Origin: Emticicia sp965283955 | GTDB lineage: Bacteria; Bacteroidota; Bacteroidia; Cytophagales; Spirosomataceae | Length of the DNA: 64,000 nt | Assembly: GCA_965283955.1 (NCBI GenBank) | Contig: CBDIQW010000001.1 | Span: forward strand, 2,170,001-2,234,000 | Direction of reading: 5' to 3' | In this document: positions 54,160-63,173 of the stretch, piece after piece | Position numbering within the stretch: the stretch's first letter is position 1 | How the letters are laid out: every line of letters starts with the position of its first letter | Made by a program: the position numbers and the translations under genes | Notes under the pieces: generated by a model | The model's input: the letters and a program-made list of their open reading frames with translations, nothing else | Told to the model about the DNA's origin: nothing | Databases searched by the model: none

Positions 54160-55653
54160 ATGCAAAAATTAAGCCTTAACCAGTCCCTACAACAGCGTCT
54201 GTCTCCTCAGCAGATTCAGTTTATCAAACTGTTACAAATTCCGTCTGCCGAGCTTGAACAGAGAATCGAAGAAGAGCTTGAAATCAATCCAGCTTTAGAG
54301 GAAGGCATGGACATGAATGAGCGTGTGAAAGATGAGTATGATGATGACTATGACAGTGATAGCAGCAGCGATCATGATGACTATGGAGAATACGGTGAGT
54401 ATGAAACTTATGAGGGACTGGACGTAAAACAATACTTGAATCAAGACGACTATGCTGGGTATAAAATGCAAGGTGATGGCTGGGGCGATGATGATCGTGA
54501 TGCCATGCCCGTGATTGCAACCAGTACATTGGCTGAGTCTTTGGTACAACAATTGGGTTTCTTACGTCTTGATATACGCCAAGAATCAATCGGCATGCAA
54601 CTCATTGGGAGCATCGAAGAAGATGGCTACATTCGCCGTCCACTTCGTTCAATTTGCAATGATTTAGCTTTTACACAAAATATTTATACCAACGAAGAAG
54701 AGGTAATGAATCTTTTGAAGAAAGTGCAAACTTTTGAGCCTGCGGGAATCGGAGCGAGAGATTTGAGAGAATGCCTTTTACTGCAACTCGAACGCAAAGA
54801 CCAAGACGATTTTGCGGTAGAAACTGCCGTAAAAATAATTGATGCGTACTTCGACGAATTTACAAAAAAACACTACGAAAAAATACAACGCCGATTAGAT
54901 ATTGATGATGAAACGCTGAAAAGTGCCATCAAAGTTATTACTCGTCTGAATCCAAAACCTGGCAGTATCGGCACAGGCGATAGTGCAGCAGCCTACCTAA
55001 TGGCCGATTTTATTGTGACGAATAATAATGGTAAATTGGATGTTATTTTGAACTCTAAAAATGCTCCTGAGCTTCGAGTGAGCCGTTCGTTTGCCGAAAT
55101 GCTCGATACGTACGACAAAAGCGACAAAAATGGCTCAGCACAGCATAAAAGTATCAAAGAGACTGTAACGTTTGTTAAGCAAAAGCTCGATGCTGCTAAA
55201 TGGTTTATTGATGCTATCAAACAACGCCAACAAACATTGCTGAAAACCATGAAATCAATCGTTGAGTTTCAGCACGAATTCTTCCTCGATGGCGATGAAT
55301 CTAAGCTAAAACCAATGATTTTGAAGGATATTGCCAACCGTATAGATATGGATATTTCTACGGTATCACGTGTGGCTAATAGTAAATCTGTACAAGCTGA
55401 TTTTGGTATTTATCCGCTAAAATATTTCTTCTCAGAAGGTATCGCAACCGATTCGGGTGAAGATGCTTCAAGCCGTGAAGTAAAAAATATCTTGAAAGAA
55501 CTCATCGAAAACGAGCCTAAAAACTCGCCACTTTCAGACGATAAACTCGAAAAACTACTCAACAAACGTGGCTATAATATTGCTCGCCGCACGGTTGCCA
55601 AATACCGTGAGCAGCTCAATATTCCTGTGGCACGTTTGCGGAAGCAATTGTAG
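54160..55653 (+). CDS. rpoN: RNA polymerase sigma-54 factor
   Basis: A 497-residue RpoN: region I is glutamine/leucine-rich (MQKLSLNQSLQQRLSPQQIQFIKLLQIP), region II an acidic Asp/Tyr linker (about residues 55-95), then the core-binding and HTH domains (LNPKPGSIGTGDSAAAYLMADFIV, MDISTVSRVANSKSVQADFGIYPLKYFFS) and the RpoN box ARRTVAKYREQL near the C terminus. It directs sigma-54-dependent transcription with bEBP activators, none of which is in view. Confidence 0.95.
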   Translation: MQKLSLNQSLQQRLSPQQIQFIKLLQIPSAELEQRIEEELEINPALEEGMDMNERVKDEYDDDYDSDSSSDHDDYGEYGEYETYEGLDVKQYLNQDDYAGYKMQGDGWGDDDRDAMPVIATSTLAESLVQQLGFLRLDIRQESIGMQLIGSIEEDGYIRRPLRSICNDLAFTQNIYTNEEEVMNLLKKVQTFEPAGIGARDLRECLLLQLERKDQDDFAVETAVKIIDAYFDEFTKKHYEKIQRRLDIDDETLKSAIKVITRLNPKPGSIGTGDSAAAYLMADFIVTNNNGKLDVILNSKNAPELRVSRSFAEMLDTYDKSDKNGSAQHKSIKETVTFVKQKLDAAKWFIDAIKQRQQTLLKTMKSIVEFQHEFFLDGDESKLKPMILKDIANRIDMDISTVSRVANSKSVQADFGIYPLKYFFSEGIATDSGEDASSREVKNILKELIENEPKNSPLSDDKLEKLLNKRGYNIARRTVAKYREQLNIPVARLRKQL

Positions 55654-55678
55654 ATTTGGTATTTACATATATTTTAAG

Positions 55679-55712
55679 GTCGGCATGGCTTCGAGCCATG
55701 CTGACTTTTTTT
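55679..55712 (+). terminator. Intrinsic terminator of rpoN
   Basis: GTCGGCATGGCT pairs with AGCCATGCTGAC (one mismatch) around TCG, followed by TTTTTTT. It lies 26 bases after the rpoN stop. Confidence 0.85.
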
Positions 55713-55743
55713 ATACCTAAATAATTAATTATCAGTCAAACAG

Positions 55744-55777
55744 AAAAAGCCTTCTTGATTGCTCAAGAAGGCTTTTT
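55744..55777. terminator. Intrinsic terminator between rpoN and DUF4295
   Basis: AAAAAGCCTTCTTGA pairs perfectly with TCAAGAAGGCTTTTT around TTGC. It is bidirectional by composition and serves mainly the minus-strand DUF4295 gene. Confidence 0.85.
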
Positions 55778-55799
55778 AATTTCTTTAGTACGTTGTAAG

Positions 55800-55955
55800 T
55801 TATACTTTCAACGCAGCCTGTAATTCTTCCATAGGAACCATTTCTTCCTTGAAAGTGTAAGCACCTGTTTTTGGTGATTTTACAGCTTTGATTACTTTCG
55901 CAAAGTTTTTACCTGCGGTTTTATCACGGAGTGTTGCGACTACTTTCTTTGCCAT
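55800..55955 (-). CDS. DUF4295 ribosome-associated protein
   Basis: A 51-residue basic protein reading MAKKVVATLRDKTAGKNFAK, then VIKAVKSPKTGAYTFKEEMV, then PMEELQAALKV. DUF4295 is conserved in Bacteroidota next to rpmG and is thought to belong to the ribosome. It lies 65 bases after rpmG on the same strand. Confidence 0.88.
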   Translation of the reverse strand: MAKKVVATLRDKTAGKNFAKVIKAVKSPKTGAYTFKEEMVPMEELQAALKV

Positions 55956-56019
55956 TTTTTTTAGATTTTAGATATGAGACATGAGACATGAGAAAAATCT
56001 CATTTTCATTTCTTCAAGA

Positions 56020-56202
56020 TTATTTAATTTCTTTGTGGAGCGTGTGAGTTTTCAAAAATGGATTGTATTTTTTCAACTCCAAACGTCCTGTTGTATTCTT
56101 ACGGTTTTTTGTCGTTACGTAACGAGACATACCTGCTACACCGCTTGTTTTTTGTACAGTACATTCTAAAATTACTTGTACACGATTGCCTTTCTTAGCC
56201 AT
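56020..56202 (-). CDS. rpmG: 50S ribosomal protein L33
   Basis: A 60-residue L33 (MAKKGNRVQVILECTVQKTSGVAGMSRYVTTKNRKNTTGRLELKKYNPFL). It lacks the zinc-binding cysteine pairs of the C+ form, having a single Cys, so it is the zinc-free type. rpmB is not upstream here, unlike the rpmB-rpmG-DUF4295 order common in the phylum. Confidence 0.93.
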   Translation of the reverse strand: MAKKGNRVQVILECTVQKTSGVAGMSRYVTTKNRKNTTGRLELKKYNPFLKTHTLHKEIK

Positions 56203-56339
56203 TGTTTTATCTATTTAATGTATTGACTTTTATTGATAAGCAATCAAATCAAGCCAAAAGTGGTATTTTTGAAATAAAAATCTTTTAAAAATGCAATTAC
56301 TTTTGAGCTAATCGCTTGAGTGTCTTGCATTTGGGGTTG

Positions 56340-56371
56340 CAAAGATACGAAATTGTGTTTTGTTTTTCAAA
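56340..56371 (-). promoter_or_regulatory. Promoter of rpmG
   Basis: On the minus strand, TTTG (56368-56371) and TATCTTTG (56340-56347) are separated by 20 bases, matching the Bacteroidota consensus. The leader to the rpmG start at 56202 is about 130 bases. Confidence 0.7.
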
Positions 56372-56392
56372 AATCTTTCAAAAGTTTTTTGA

Positions 56393-57586
56393 TTAATTAT
56401 TAGATTTATCTTCATGAAGCACCAAACAAGCCGTTTCAGTAGTTTTGGGCGTTAGTTTAAATCCCAGTTTTTGGATACTTTCTTGCACTTTCGATACTTC
56501 TTTCGGAAAATCAGCTACCCAAATAATGCTTGTGTCGGCGGTTTCGCTCTCATTTACTACTGGCATATCAACCACTTTTGTATCCCAAAGCAGTTTTAGG
56601 AAGTCTTTCAGCGGCATATCCATGCCTACGTTGCTGGTAGCTATGGCCATATCCTTATTGGTTGAGAGAGCATATACTTTGCGAGTACGATTTTCGTTTT
56701 TTGCTTTTAGCCCGAAAACATCTTCCAAATTTTTCATGCCTATTTCGCCCAAACGATGTTTCATTCCTTCTGGAACTTTGATGGTTAGACAGTACTGTTG
56801 CTTTTCTTCCAACAAATATTTTGTTTGCTCTGAAACCTCCAGACAGGCCCTGTCATTTGGATTTGGACGAGTTGTTTGATAAAGCACTTGATACATCAAC
56901 GGTACAGTGCAATTAATAAACTCATATTCAAAGTCTGATTTTTTGTTGATTTGAGACTGTACGCCTTCTTTTTGTGCCGAAACTGCTACTTTATAAAAAC
57001 TTTTATCTTCTGCCTGCACAGTGGTCATTACCATTGCATTTTCGGTTTTGGTGGCAAATTCAGCTTTTGTTTTTACGGCCAAAATTGCTCCGCTTTTGGC
57101 TAAATAAATCACTTCTTCAGTTACTTCTTCGGGCGATGTGATGGCTTTGATATATCCTTGTGGGTCGATGATAATCGTGTGAGGCATCAGTTGGTGATAA
57201 AACAACTGATTAATAAATTTATTGGCATCAATGGCTATGGGCATTGATGTTGGACGTTTTTTTAAGAAATTTACTACTTTCCAACGCTCCTCGTCGGTTA
57301 CGTTGATAACTTCTAAATCAGTCGGAAATTTTTTCTGTAACGTCGCCAAGTGATCCATTGCAGGAAAACATGGTCCGCAGTAAGTAGCCCAAAACTCCAA
57401 AATAACTACTTTTCCTCGATAGTCTTTGATATTTTTCTTAGCTGTTCCCTCTTTTGTTAGAATATTGATATCGAAATCAGGCACTAATGAGCCAATTTGA
57501 ATTGATTCTGAAACCGCTCCTTCTTGTGCGTGAGTACTCACGACAAACGTACATACAATACTGACGATGCTTAAAATCTTTCTCAT
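56393..57586 (-). CDS. TlpA-like thioredoxin-domain protein
   Basis: A 397-residue secreted protein (signal peptide MRKILSIVSIVCTFVVSTHA) with a TlpA/ResA-type thioredoxin domain at about residues 30-165 (GSLVPDFDINILTKEGTAKK, EFWATYCGPCFPAMDHL, cis-Pro region MPHTIIIDPQGYIKA). The C-terminal ~225 residues are a separate soluble domain, possibly DUF3738-like, but this is uncertain. It would act in periplasmic disulfide reduction. It stands alone upstream of rpmG. Confidence 0.85.
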   Translation of the reverse strand: MRKILSIVSIVCTFVVSTHAQEGAVSESIQIGSLVPDFDINILTKEGTAKKNIKDYRGKVVILEFWATYCGPCFPAMDHLATLQKKFPTDLEVINVTDEERWKVVNFLKKRPTSMPIAIDANKFINQLFYHQLMPHTIIIDPQGYIKAITSPEEVTEEVIYLAKSGAILAVKTKAEFATKTENAMVMTTVQAEDKSFYKVAVSAQKEGVQSQINKKSDFEYEFINCTVPLMYQVLYQTTRPNPNDRACLEVSEQTKYLLEEKQQYCLTIKVPEGMKHRLGEIGMKNLEDVFGLKAKNENRTRKVYALSTNKDMAIATSNVGMDMPLKDFLKLLWDTKVVDMPVVNESETADTSIIWVADFPKEVSKVQESIQKLGFKLTPKTTETACLVLHEDKSNN

Positions 57587-57841
57587 TATGTTTCGATACG
57601 ATTAAAATCCATGCAAAATTAATTCTTTACTCAGAGCTTTTGCAAAAATAGTCGTTGGTTTGAGACTAAAATTACTGAAAATAGCTTATTTACACTTAGA
57701 TTTTGAGCAAGAATCTTGCCATCAAGTAAAAAATGTCTTCATTGAAAACAAACTCATGAATCAAGATATTTTTATGCGTGCATACTATTTTTCAAGAAAT
57801 TTGGATTAATTTCGCCATTATCTATCAACTAAAAAACCAAG

Positions 57842-58843
57842 ATGAAAAATACACAAGTAAACCTTATTGCTCGTCCAGTGGGTACTCCAACTGCCGATTG
57901 TTGGGAAATTATCGAAACCGAAACGCCCGAATTAGCTGAAAATCAGATTCTTGTTCAGAACCAATATTTATCAATCGACCCTGCGATGCGTGGCTGGATG
58001 AATGAAGGGAAATCATATATCAGGCCTGTAAAAATTGGCGAAGTAATGCGTTCCTTGGGTGCGGGTGTGGTGGTGGAATCGAAACACGCTGATTTTAAAG
58101 CGGGCGATTTTGTGACGGCTGGAACAGGAGTACAAGAATACGCAGTTTTGGACGGAAAAGAAGCCGTGAAAGTTGACCCAAATTTTGTGCCTTTACCAGC
58201 ATATCTTGGGACTTTAGGAATGTCTGGACTTACAGCATATTTTGGTTTGCTTGATACTGGTCAACCAAAAGAAGGCGAAACTGTGGTGGTTTCGGGAGCA
58301 GCAGGTGCTGTTGGTAGTGTGGTTGGACAGATTGCCAAAATAAAAGGTTGCCGAGTTGTGGGAATTGCAGGTGGAGCCGATAAATGTAAGTATGTGGTTG
58401 AAGAACTGGGCTTTGATGCTTGTGTTGATTATAAAGTTGGAGATTTGCGGAAACAACTTAAAGAAGCGTGTCCAGCAGGCGTTGATGTTTATTTTGATAA
58501 TGTCGGTGGAGAAATTTTGGATACTGTGCTGACGTTGATAAATCTTCGTGCAAGAATCGTAATCTGTGGAGCGATTTCGCAGTATAACGCCACAGAAAAA
58601 CCAGTTGGCCCGAGTAATTATTTAGCTCTTTTGGTGAATCGTGCGAGAATGGAAGGAATTGTGGTATTCGATAATGCCGCCAATTATGGAAAAGCGGTGA
58701 AAGAAATGGCTGGTTGGATTGCCCAAGGAAAGCTTAACTCGAAGGTTTACGTGGCCGAAGGTGGTGTACGAGCTTTCCCCGAAACGTTGATGAAATTATT
58801 TAAAGGAGAAAATACGGGTAAGTTAGTTTTGAAAGTTTTTTAA
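57842..58843 (+). CDS. NADP-dependent oxidoreductase (zinc-free MDR, CurA-like)
   Basis: A 333-residue medium-chain reductase without zinc ligands: YLSIDPAMRGWMNE, AGVVVESKHADFKAGDFV, GTLGMSGLTAYFGLLDTG and the NADP motif VVSGAAGAVGSVVGQIAKIKGC match the prostaglandin reductase/CurA/leukotriene B4 dehydrogenase class. It would reduce alkenals or quinones with NADPH. It stands alone. Confidence 0.9.
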   Translation: MKNTQVNLIARPVGTPTADCWEIIETETPELAENQILVQNQYLSIDPAMRGWMNEGKSYIRPVKIGEVMRSLGAGVVVESKHADFKAGDFVTAGTGVQEYAVLDGKEAVKVDPNFVPLPAYLGTLGMSGLTAYFGLLDTGQPKEGETVVVSGAAGAVGSVVGQIAKIKGCRVVGIAGGADKCKYVVEELGFDACVDYKVGDLRKQLKEACPAGVDVYFDNVGGEILDTVLTLINLRARIVICGAISQYNATEKPVGPSNYLALLVNRARMEGIVVFDNAANYGKAVKEMAGWIAQGKLNSKVYVAEGGVRAFPETLMKLFKGENTGKLVLKVF

Positions 58844-58888
58844 TAAGTCCACAGTCAACCAACGACTGTACACAATGAGGCAGATTTT

Positions 58889-59938
58889 ATGACAAACGAA
58901 CAAAATTTAGATATTGATGCCTTAATCGAACGCATCGCCTCGTACCAGTCAAGAGGTGATGCGTTTTTTCCTGATGGAATTTTTCCTTCTTATCGGCATA
59001 ACAAATATCTTTTCTATCGTCGTCCCGACACAAATATTTTTTATACGGCCACTATTGTTTTTATTTTGAACCAAGTAAAAGGTAAGGTTTCGGCAAAATC
59101 TCAGCAGATTATTGAACACATTACAGAAAAAGCAATTAAAAACTACCCTGATTTTCAGAATAAAGATGGGTTAAAAACCTATAATTTTTGGAAAACAAAA
59201 CCTTCTAAACATTTTCCAAACGGCAGAATCTTCCAACATTTAGACCATTTCAGAATCCCTGATGATATTGATGATACAGCATTAGTTTACCTGACTTTAC
59301 CATATTCAACAGAAGATGTTTTGTGGTTAAAGGAGAAAGTGAAGCAGCATTGTTCTCCTTTAGGAGTTAGGGGTGGTGGCATTTACTCCACATGGTTTGG
59401 AAAAAACATGCCTATTGAGCATGATGTGTGTGCGTTATGCAATTTGACATACTTGTTTGAGAAGCATCAATTGCCACACAACGAATATGATGAAGCAGTT
59501 TTTATTTTTTTAAGAGATGTAATTTTAGAAGAAAAATATATTACGAATGCTTTTAAAGTAGCACATAATTATGCCACAACTCCGCTGATTATTTACCATT
59601 ATGCTCGACTTTTGGGCGACTTCAATATATCACAATTAGAGGTTTGTCGAGAAAATTTGATCAATAAAATTAAACAACTACTTGATAATGAATCGAATAC
59701 GATGAATCGAACGATTTTAGAAACGTCTTTGTTGAAGTTGGATAAAAATCAAAGAATTATTAATTATCAATTGTCAATTATCAATTATGAGTTTACATAC
59801 TTCATAGCAGGACTTTTGAGTTCTTACCGAAACCCGATTTTGTATTTCTTTGCCCCCTTTAAAATTACGCAAATGGAATGGGAGTGTGAAGCTCATGAGT
59901 TGGCACTTATCGTGGAGCGGCTATCCTGTTTACTTTGA
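58889..59938 (+). CDS. Alpha-toroid-like protein with DxDD motif
   Basis: A 349-residue soluble protein, mostly helical. The segment FRIPDDIDDTALVYLTLP contains DIDDTA, the form of the class II terpene cyclase DxDD(TA) catalytic motif. Near the C terminus, RIINYQLSIINYE is encoded by an AT-rich word repeat (59755-59790) common in Bacteroidota intergenic DNA. The family is not recognised; the length is half that of known class II cyclases, so the assignment is tentative. It follows the reductase gene by 46 bases. Confidence 0.6.
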   Translation: MTNEQNLDIDALIERIASYQSRGDAFFPDGIFPSYRHNKYLFYRRPDTNIFYTATIVFILNQVKGKVSAKSQQIIEHITEKAIKNYPDFQNKDGLKTYNFWKTKPSKHFPNGRIFQHLDHFRIPDDIDDTALVYLTLPYSTEDVLWLKEKVKQHCSPLGVRGGGIYSTWFGKNMPIEHDVCALCNLTYLFEKHQLPHNEYDEAVFIFLRDVILEEKYITNAFKVAHNYATTPLIIYHYARLLGDFNISQLEVCRENLINKIKQLLDNESNTMNRTILETSLLKLDKNQRIINYQLSIINYEFTYFIAGLLSSYRNPILYFFAPFKITQMEWECEAHELALIVERLSCLL

Positions 59939-59987
59939 CTTTACATGCGAACAGGATGCGACCGTCGCTACGGTTCGCCCCACATTA

Positions 59988-60756
59988 CTAAATTCTCATC
60001 GGAATACCTTTTTCTTTTAGGTAAGTTTTTAATTCTGGAATCCCTATTTCTTTAAAGTGAAAAATACTTGCGGCTAAACCTGCATCGGCTTTTCCTGCGG
60101 TGAAAACATCATAGAAATGTTCCACCAAACCAGCACCACCCGAAGCAATGATTGGAATATTTGAATTGTCGGAGATTTCGGCAGTTAACTCTAAGGCAAA
60201 ACCCGCTTTTGTACCATCCGTATCCATCGAAGTCAATAGGATTTCTCCTGCTCCACGGTCTTCTACTTCCTTTGCCCAAGCGATTGTTCTTAGTTCGGTT
60301 GGTTTTCTACCTCCGTGTGTGTGAACGATATGTTCGTAACCGTTGGCTTGCTCAATATATCGAGTATCAATAGCCACAACAATACATTGCGAACCAAACT
60401 CAAGAGCTAACTCATTGATTAATTGAGGATTACGCACCGCCGAAGAATTGATAGATACTTTATCTGCTCCAGCGTTTAAAAGCTTAGAAACGTCGGCAAC
60501 CGAACCGATTCCACCACCTACACAAAACGGGATATTGATAGTGTGAGCCACTCTACGCACTAAATCAAGTAGCGTTTTGCGTTCTTCGACGGTAGCGGTG
60601 ATGTCGAGAAATACTAATTCGTCTGCTCCTTGGCGAGCATATTCTGGCACCGAGTTCGACGGGGTCGCCCGCATCACGAAGATTTACGAAATTCGTTCCT
60701 TTTACGGTGCGACCATCTTTTATATCTAAACAAGGTATGATTCTCTTTGTAAGCAT
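59988..60756 (-). pseudogene. hisF: HisF, imidazole glycerol phosphate synthase cyclase subunit, frameshifted
   Basis: The N terminus reads from ATG 60756 (MLTKRIIPCLDIKDGRTVKGTNFVNLRDAGDPVELGAR), the rest from the frame of 60677-59988 (YARQGADELVFLDITAT). One surplus base in the TT at 60642-60643 breaks GARYARQGA. The restored ~256-residue barrel has the catalytic Asp residues (CLDI, near residue 11, and SMDTDGTK) and phosphate loops (FCVGGGI, SGGAG). It is the last gene of the his unit. As the other genes are intact, a sequence error is likely. Confidence 0.85.
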
Positions 60757-60771
60757 TTTCTTTTACAATTA

Positions 60772-61224
60772 TCAAGCGAGCGACTGCTCATTATAAATAT
60801 TTGGTCGGGCAATTTGCATCATTATGTCGGGTTTATCCAGTGGAGTAAAGCCGAATTGGGCATAAAGCCCGTGGGCATCACGAGTGGCGAGCATCCATCG
60901 GCGAAGCCCTTGTAAATCAGGTTGTTGAGTAATACATTCCATCAGCCATTTTGAAATACCTTTGCCTCTTTCGCTCTCTAAAACAAAAACATCGGCCAAG
61001 TAAGCAAAAGTAGCATAGTCAGAAATGATTCGGGCATAGCCTACTTGATTTTCTGATTTATAAATACCAAAAGTTGTTGAATTTTCGGCGGCACGCTTCA
61101 CGATTTCCATCGGAATATTGGGCGACCAATAGCTCGTCGATAAAAAGCCATGAATCACATCGAATTGCAATTTGGTCTTATCGGTGCTAATTGTGTATTC
61201 GTCTTTTTGGTATTCGTAAATCAT
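60772..61224 (-). CDS. GNAT-family N-acetyltransferase in the his operon
   Basis: A 150-residue acetyltransferase from ATG 61224 (MIYEYQKDEYTISTDKTKLQF). The acetyl-CoA loop reads VLESERGKGISKWLMECI (motif A, Q/RxxGxG/A), and LYAQFGFTPL the usual end. It sits between hisA and hisF in the same direction, an unusual place for a GNAT. The substrate is unknown. Confidence 0.85.
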   Translation of the reverse strand: MIYEYQKDEYTISTDKTKLQFDVIHGFLSTSYWSPNIPMEIVKRAAENSTTFGIYKSENQVGYARIISDYATFAYLADVFVLESERGKGISKWLMECITQQPDLQGLRRWMLATRDAHGLYAQFGFTPLDKPDIMMQIARPNIYNEQSLA

Positions 61225-61296
61225 AATATGGAACGCTGATTTTATTTTCACTTCAACGAATGTCAGGGTTGGACGCAACTCCGATACGAACCTGAC

Positions 61297-62019
61297 CTAC
61301 AAGAATCTCTTTTCTATCTCTTTTAAAGTAACACGGCCTTCGTAAATGGCTTTGCCGACGATTACGCCAAAGATATTGAGTTCAGCTAAATCTTCGAGGT
61401 CTTTCATTGAACTCACGCCACCGCTTGCAATTACTTGTAAATCAGGGAATTGTGCTTGAATTTTTTTATATAAATCAACCGAAGGGCCTTGTAGAAGTCC
61501 ATCTTTAGCAACATCGGTGCTGATGGTATATTTTACACCTTTGGCAATCCATTCTCCGATAAAATCATATACCCACACGCCCGAATCTTCTTCCCAGCCA
61601 CTTACCGCAATTTTTTCGTTGCGGGCATCAGCTCCTAAAATGATTGATTCGCCCCCGAAACGTTTGAGCCACTCTTCAAATAACGCTGGATTTTTAATGG
61701 CAATACTTCCGCCCGTAACTTGCTTAGCTCCGCAATCAAAAGCTAAACGAATATCGTCATCCGATTGTACTCCTCCACCAAAATCAATGTGAAGATTGGT
61801 TTTTGATGCAATAGTTTCGAGCACTTTAGCGTTGGTGATTTTTTTATTTTTTGCTCCATCTAAATCAACCAAATGTAAGCGTTTGATGCCCGCATCTTCA
61901 AACATTTTGGCTACTTCGAGCGGATTTTCGTTGTAAGTTTTTTTCTGAGAATAATCACCTTGTGTAAGCCTTACGCATTTACCGTCGATGATGTCAATGG
62001 CTGGAATGATTTGAAACAT
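61297..62019 (-). CDS. hisA: HisA, phosphoribosylformimino-AICAR-phosphate isomerase
   Basis: A 240-residue TIM barrel from ATG 62019 (MFQIIPAIDIIDGKCVRLTQGDYSQKKTY). The catalytic residues are Asp in PAIDI and Asp in TDVAKDGLLQGPS; phosphate loops are HIDFGGGVQS and VIASGGVSS. It isomerises ProFAR to PRFAR in histidine synthesis. It follows hisH across an intervening repeat element. Confidence 0.93.
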   Translation of the reverse strand: MFQIIPAIDIIDGKCVRLTQGDYSQKKTYNENPLEVAKMFEDAGIKRLHLVDLDGAKNKKITNAKVLETIASKTNLHIDFGGGVQSDDDIRLAFDCGAKQVTGGSIAIKNPALFEEWLKRFGGESIILGADARNEKIAVSGWEEDSGVWVYDFIGEWIAKGVKYTISTDVAKDGLLQGPSVDLYKKIQAQFPDLQVIASGGVSSMKDLEDLAELNIFGVIVGKAIYEGRVTLKEIEKRFL

Positions 62020-62152
62020 AGTGGTAGTCAATAGTCAACAGTTTTATAATCAACATTTTGCTGTGCTGAAGATGCTATTGTGGTTTAATTTAAATATTCA
62101 AAAAAATAAGCCAAGCCTTATAATTTCTTGGCGTTCAATGGCTACGCTTTCT
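62020..62152. other. Intergenic sequence between hisA and the repeat element
   Basis: This stretch holds no gene and no clear promoter. A TAGTCAATAGTCAACAG-type word lies at its start, one of several similar words in the window. Confidence 0.35.
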
Positions 62153-62293
62153 TTCATTGCCGTTTGCTTTAGCTGACGGATAAAAATAAAGTAAAGCCAA
62201 AATTGGCTTTAACCAAAAGTAATTATGATTTTGGCTAAAGCCAGTTCGGTATTAAATCTACAGTATCCGTCAGCTAAAGCAGACGGCAATGAA
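62153..62293. repeat. 140-bp element with inverted arms and nested stems (copy 2)
   Basis: The 29-bp arms (62153-62181 and 62265-62293) are inverse repeats with one mismatch and match those at 44565-44705. The inner stem is GGCTTTAACC (62205-62214) with GGCTAAAGCC (62233-62242). The element lies between hisH and hisA, inside the his unit. Confidence 0.75.
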
Positions 62294-62347
62294 TTTTTGT
62301 GATTATTTTTACAAAGTTATACTTTTTCGCTTAGTACGTGTAGAATA

Positions 62348-62938
62348 TCAAATCTCCAAGAAATTCTTAAAAATCTGTTCGCCTACGTCACCGCTGATTT
62401 CGGAGTGAAACTGTGCCGCAAAGAAATTATCTCGCTGTAACATCGCCGAATATTCCAAAATATAATCCGTTTTGGCAACCGTATAGTCGCAAAGCGGAGC
62501 ATAATATCCATGATTATAATAGACATATTCACTCTCACGCAAACCTTTTAATAGCGGATTCGGTTGGTCGGCCGTAATATTATTCCAACCTGTCTGCGGA
62601 ACTTTAAAGCCTTTTACTCTCGGAAATTTCAAGATTGGAATATCAAAAACTCCCAAACATTCGGTATTATTTTCTTCGGATGACTGGCAGAGCAATTGCA
62701 TTCCTACGCAAGTTCCCAAAAAAGGCTGTTTGAGCGTTGGAATCACTTTATCCAAGCCATTTTCTCTCAGGCTCTTCATGGCGGTTGAAGCTTCGCCTAC
62801 ACCTGGGAAAATAATTCTTTCAGCCGAGCGAATCACCTCTGCATTGTCAGAAAGCTCATAGCTTGCACCGATACGCTCAAGAGCATACATAACCGACTGC
62901 ACATTGCCTGCGTTATATTTTATGATTACGACTTTCAA
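62348..62938 (-). CDS. hisH: HisH, glutamine amidotransferase of imidazole glycerol phosphate synthase
   Basis: A 196-residue class I amidotransferase. Motifs: VVIIKYNAGNVQSVMYAL at the start (TTG codon), the nucleophile LGTCVGMQLLCQ with Cys in GTCVGMQ, and the His-Glu pair in FFAAQFHSEIS. It supplies ammonia to HisF. It leads the hisH-hisA-GNAT-hisF unit. Confidence 0.93.
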   Translation of the reverse strand: MKVVIIKYNAGNVQSVMYALERIGASYELSDNAEVIRSAERIIFPGVGEASTAMKSLRENGLDKVIPTLKQPFLGTCVGMQLLCQSSEENNTECLGVFDIPILKFPRVKGFKVPQTGWNNITADQPNPLLKGLRESEYVYYNHGYYAPLCDYTVAKTDYILEYSAMLQRDNFFAAQFHSEISGDVGEQIFKNFLEI

Positions 62939-63173
62939 TTTTTAATTCTCAATGATAGGATGATAAAATGAGCGAATGATTAGAAATATATTCATTCAAG
63001 AATTTATTACAAATCTAAACTTATAGACAGACAATACATTGTTTTTATTGAAAAAGTAATATTTTATCTTGCTTTGGTTTAATTATTGGGCGGTATTTTA
63101 AAATATTCTTTCATTCTATCATCCTATCATTGAGGCATTGGTTATCTTGCAGCGAAATTTCACCACCCCCAAA

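Noticed and set aside
54284..54589. Minus-strand ORFs opposite the start of rpoN
   Set aside because: They are the complement of the Asp/Tyr-rich linker of RpoN, giving His/Ile-rich strings with no domain.
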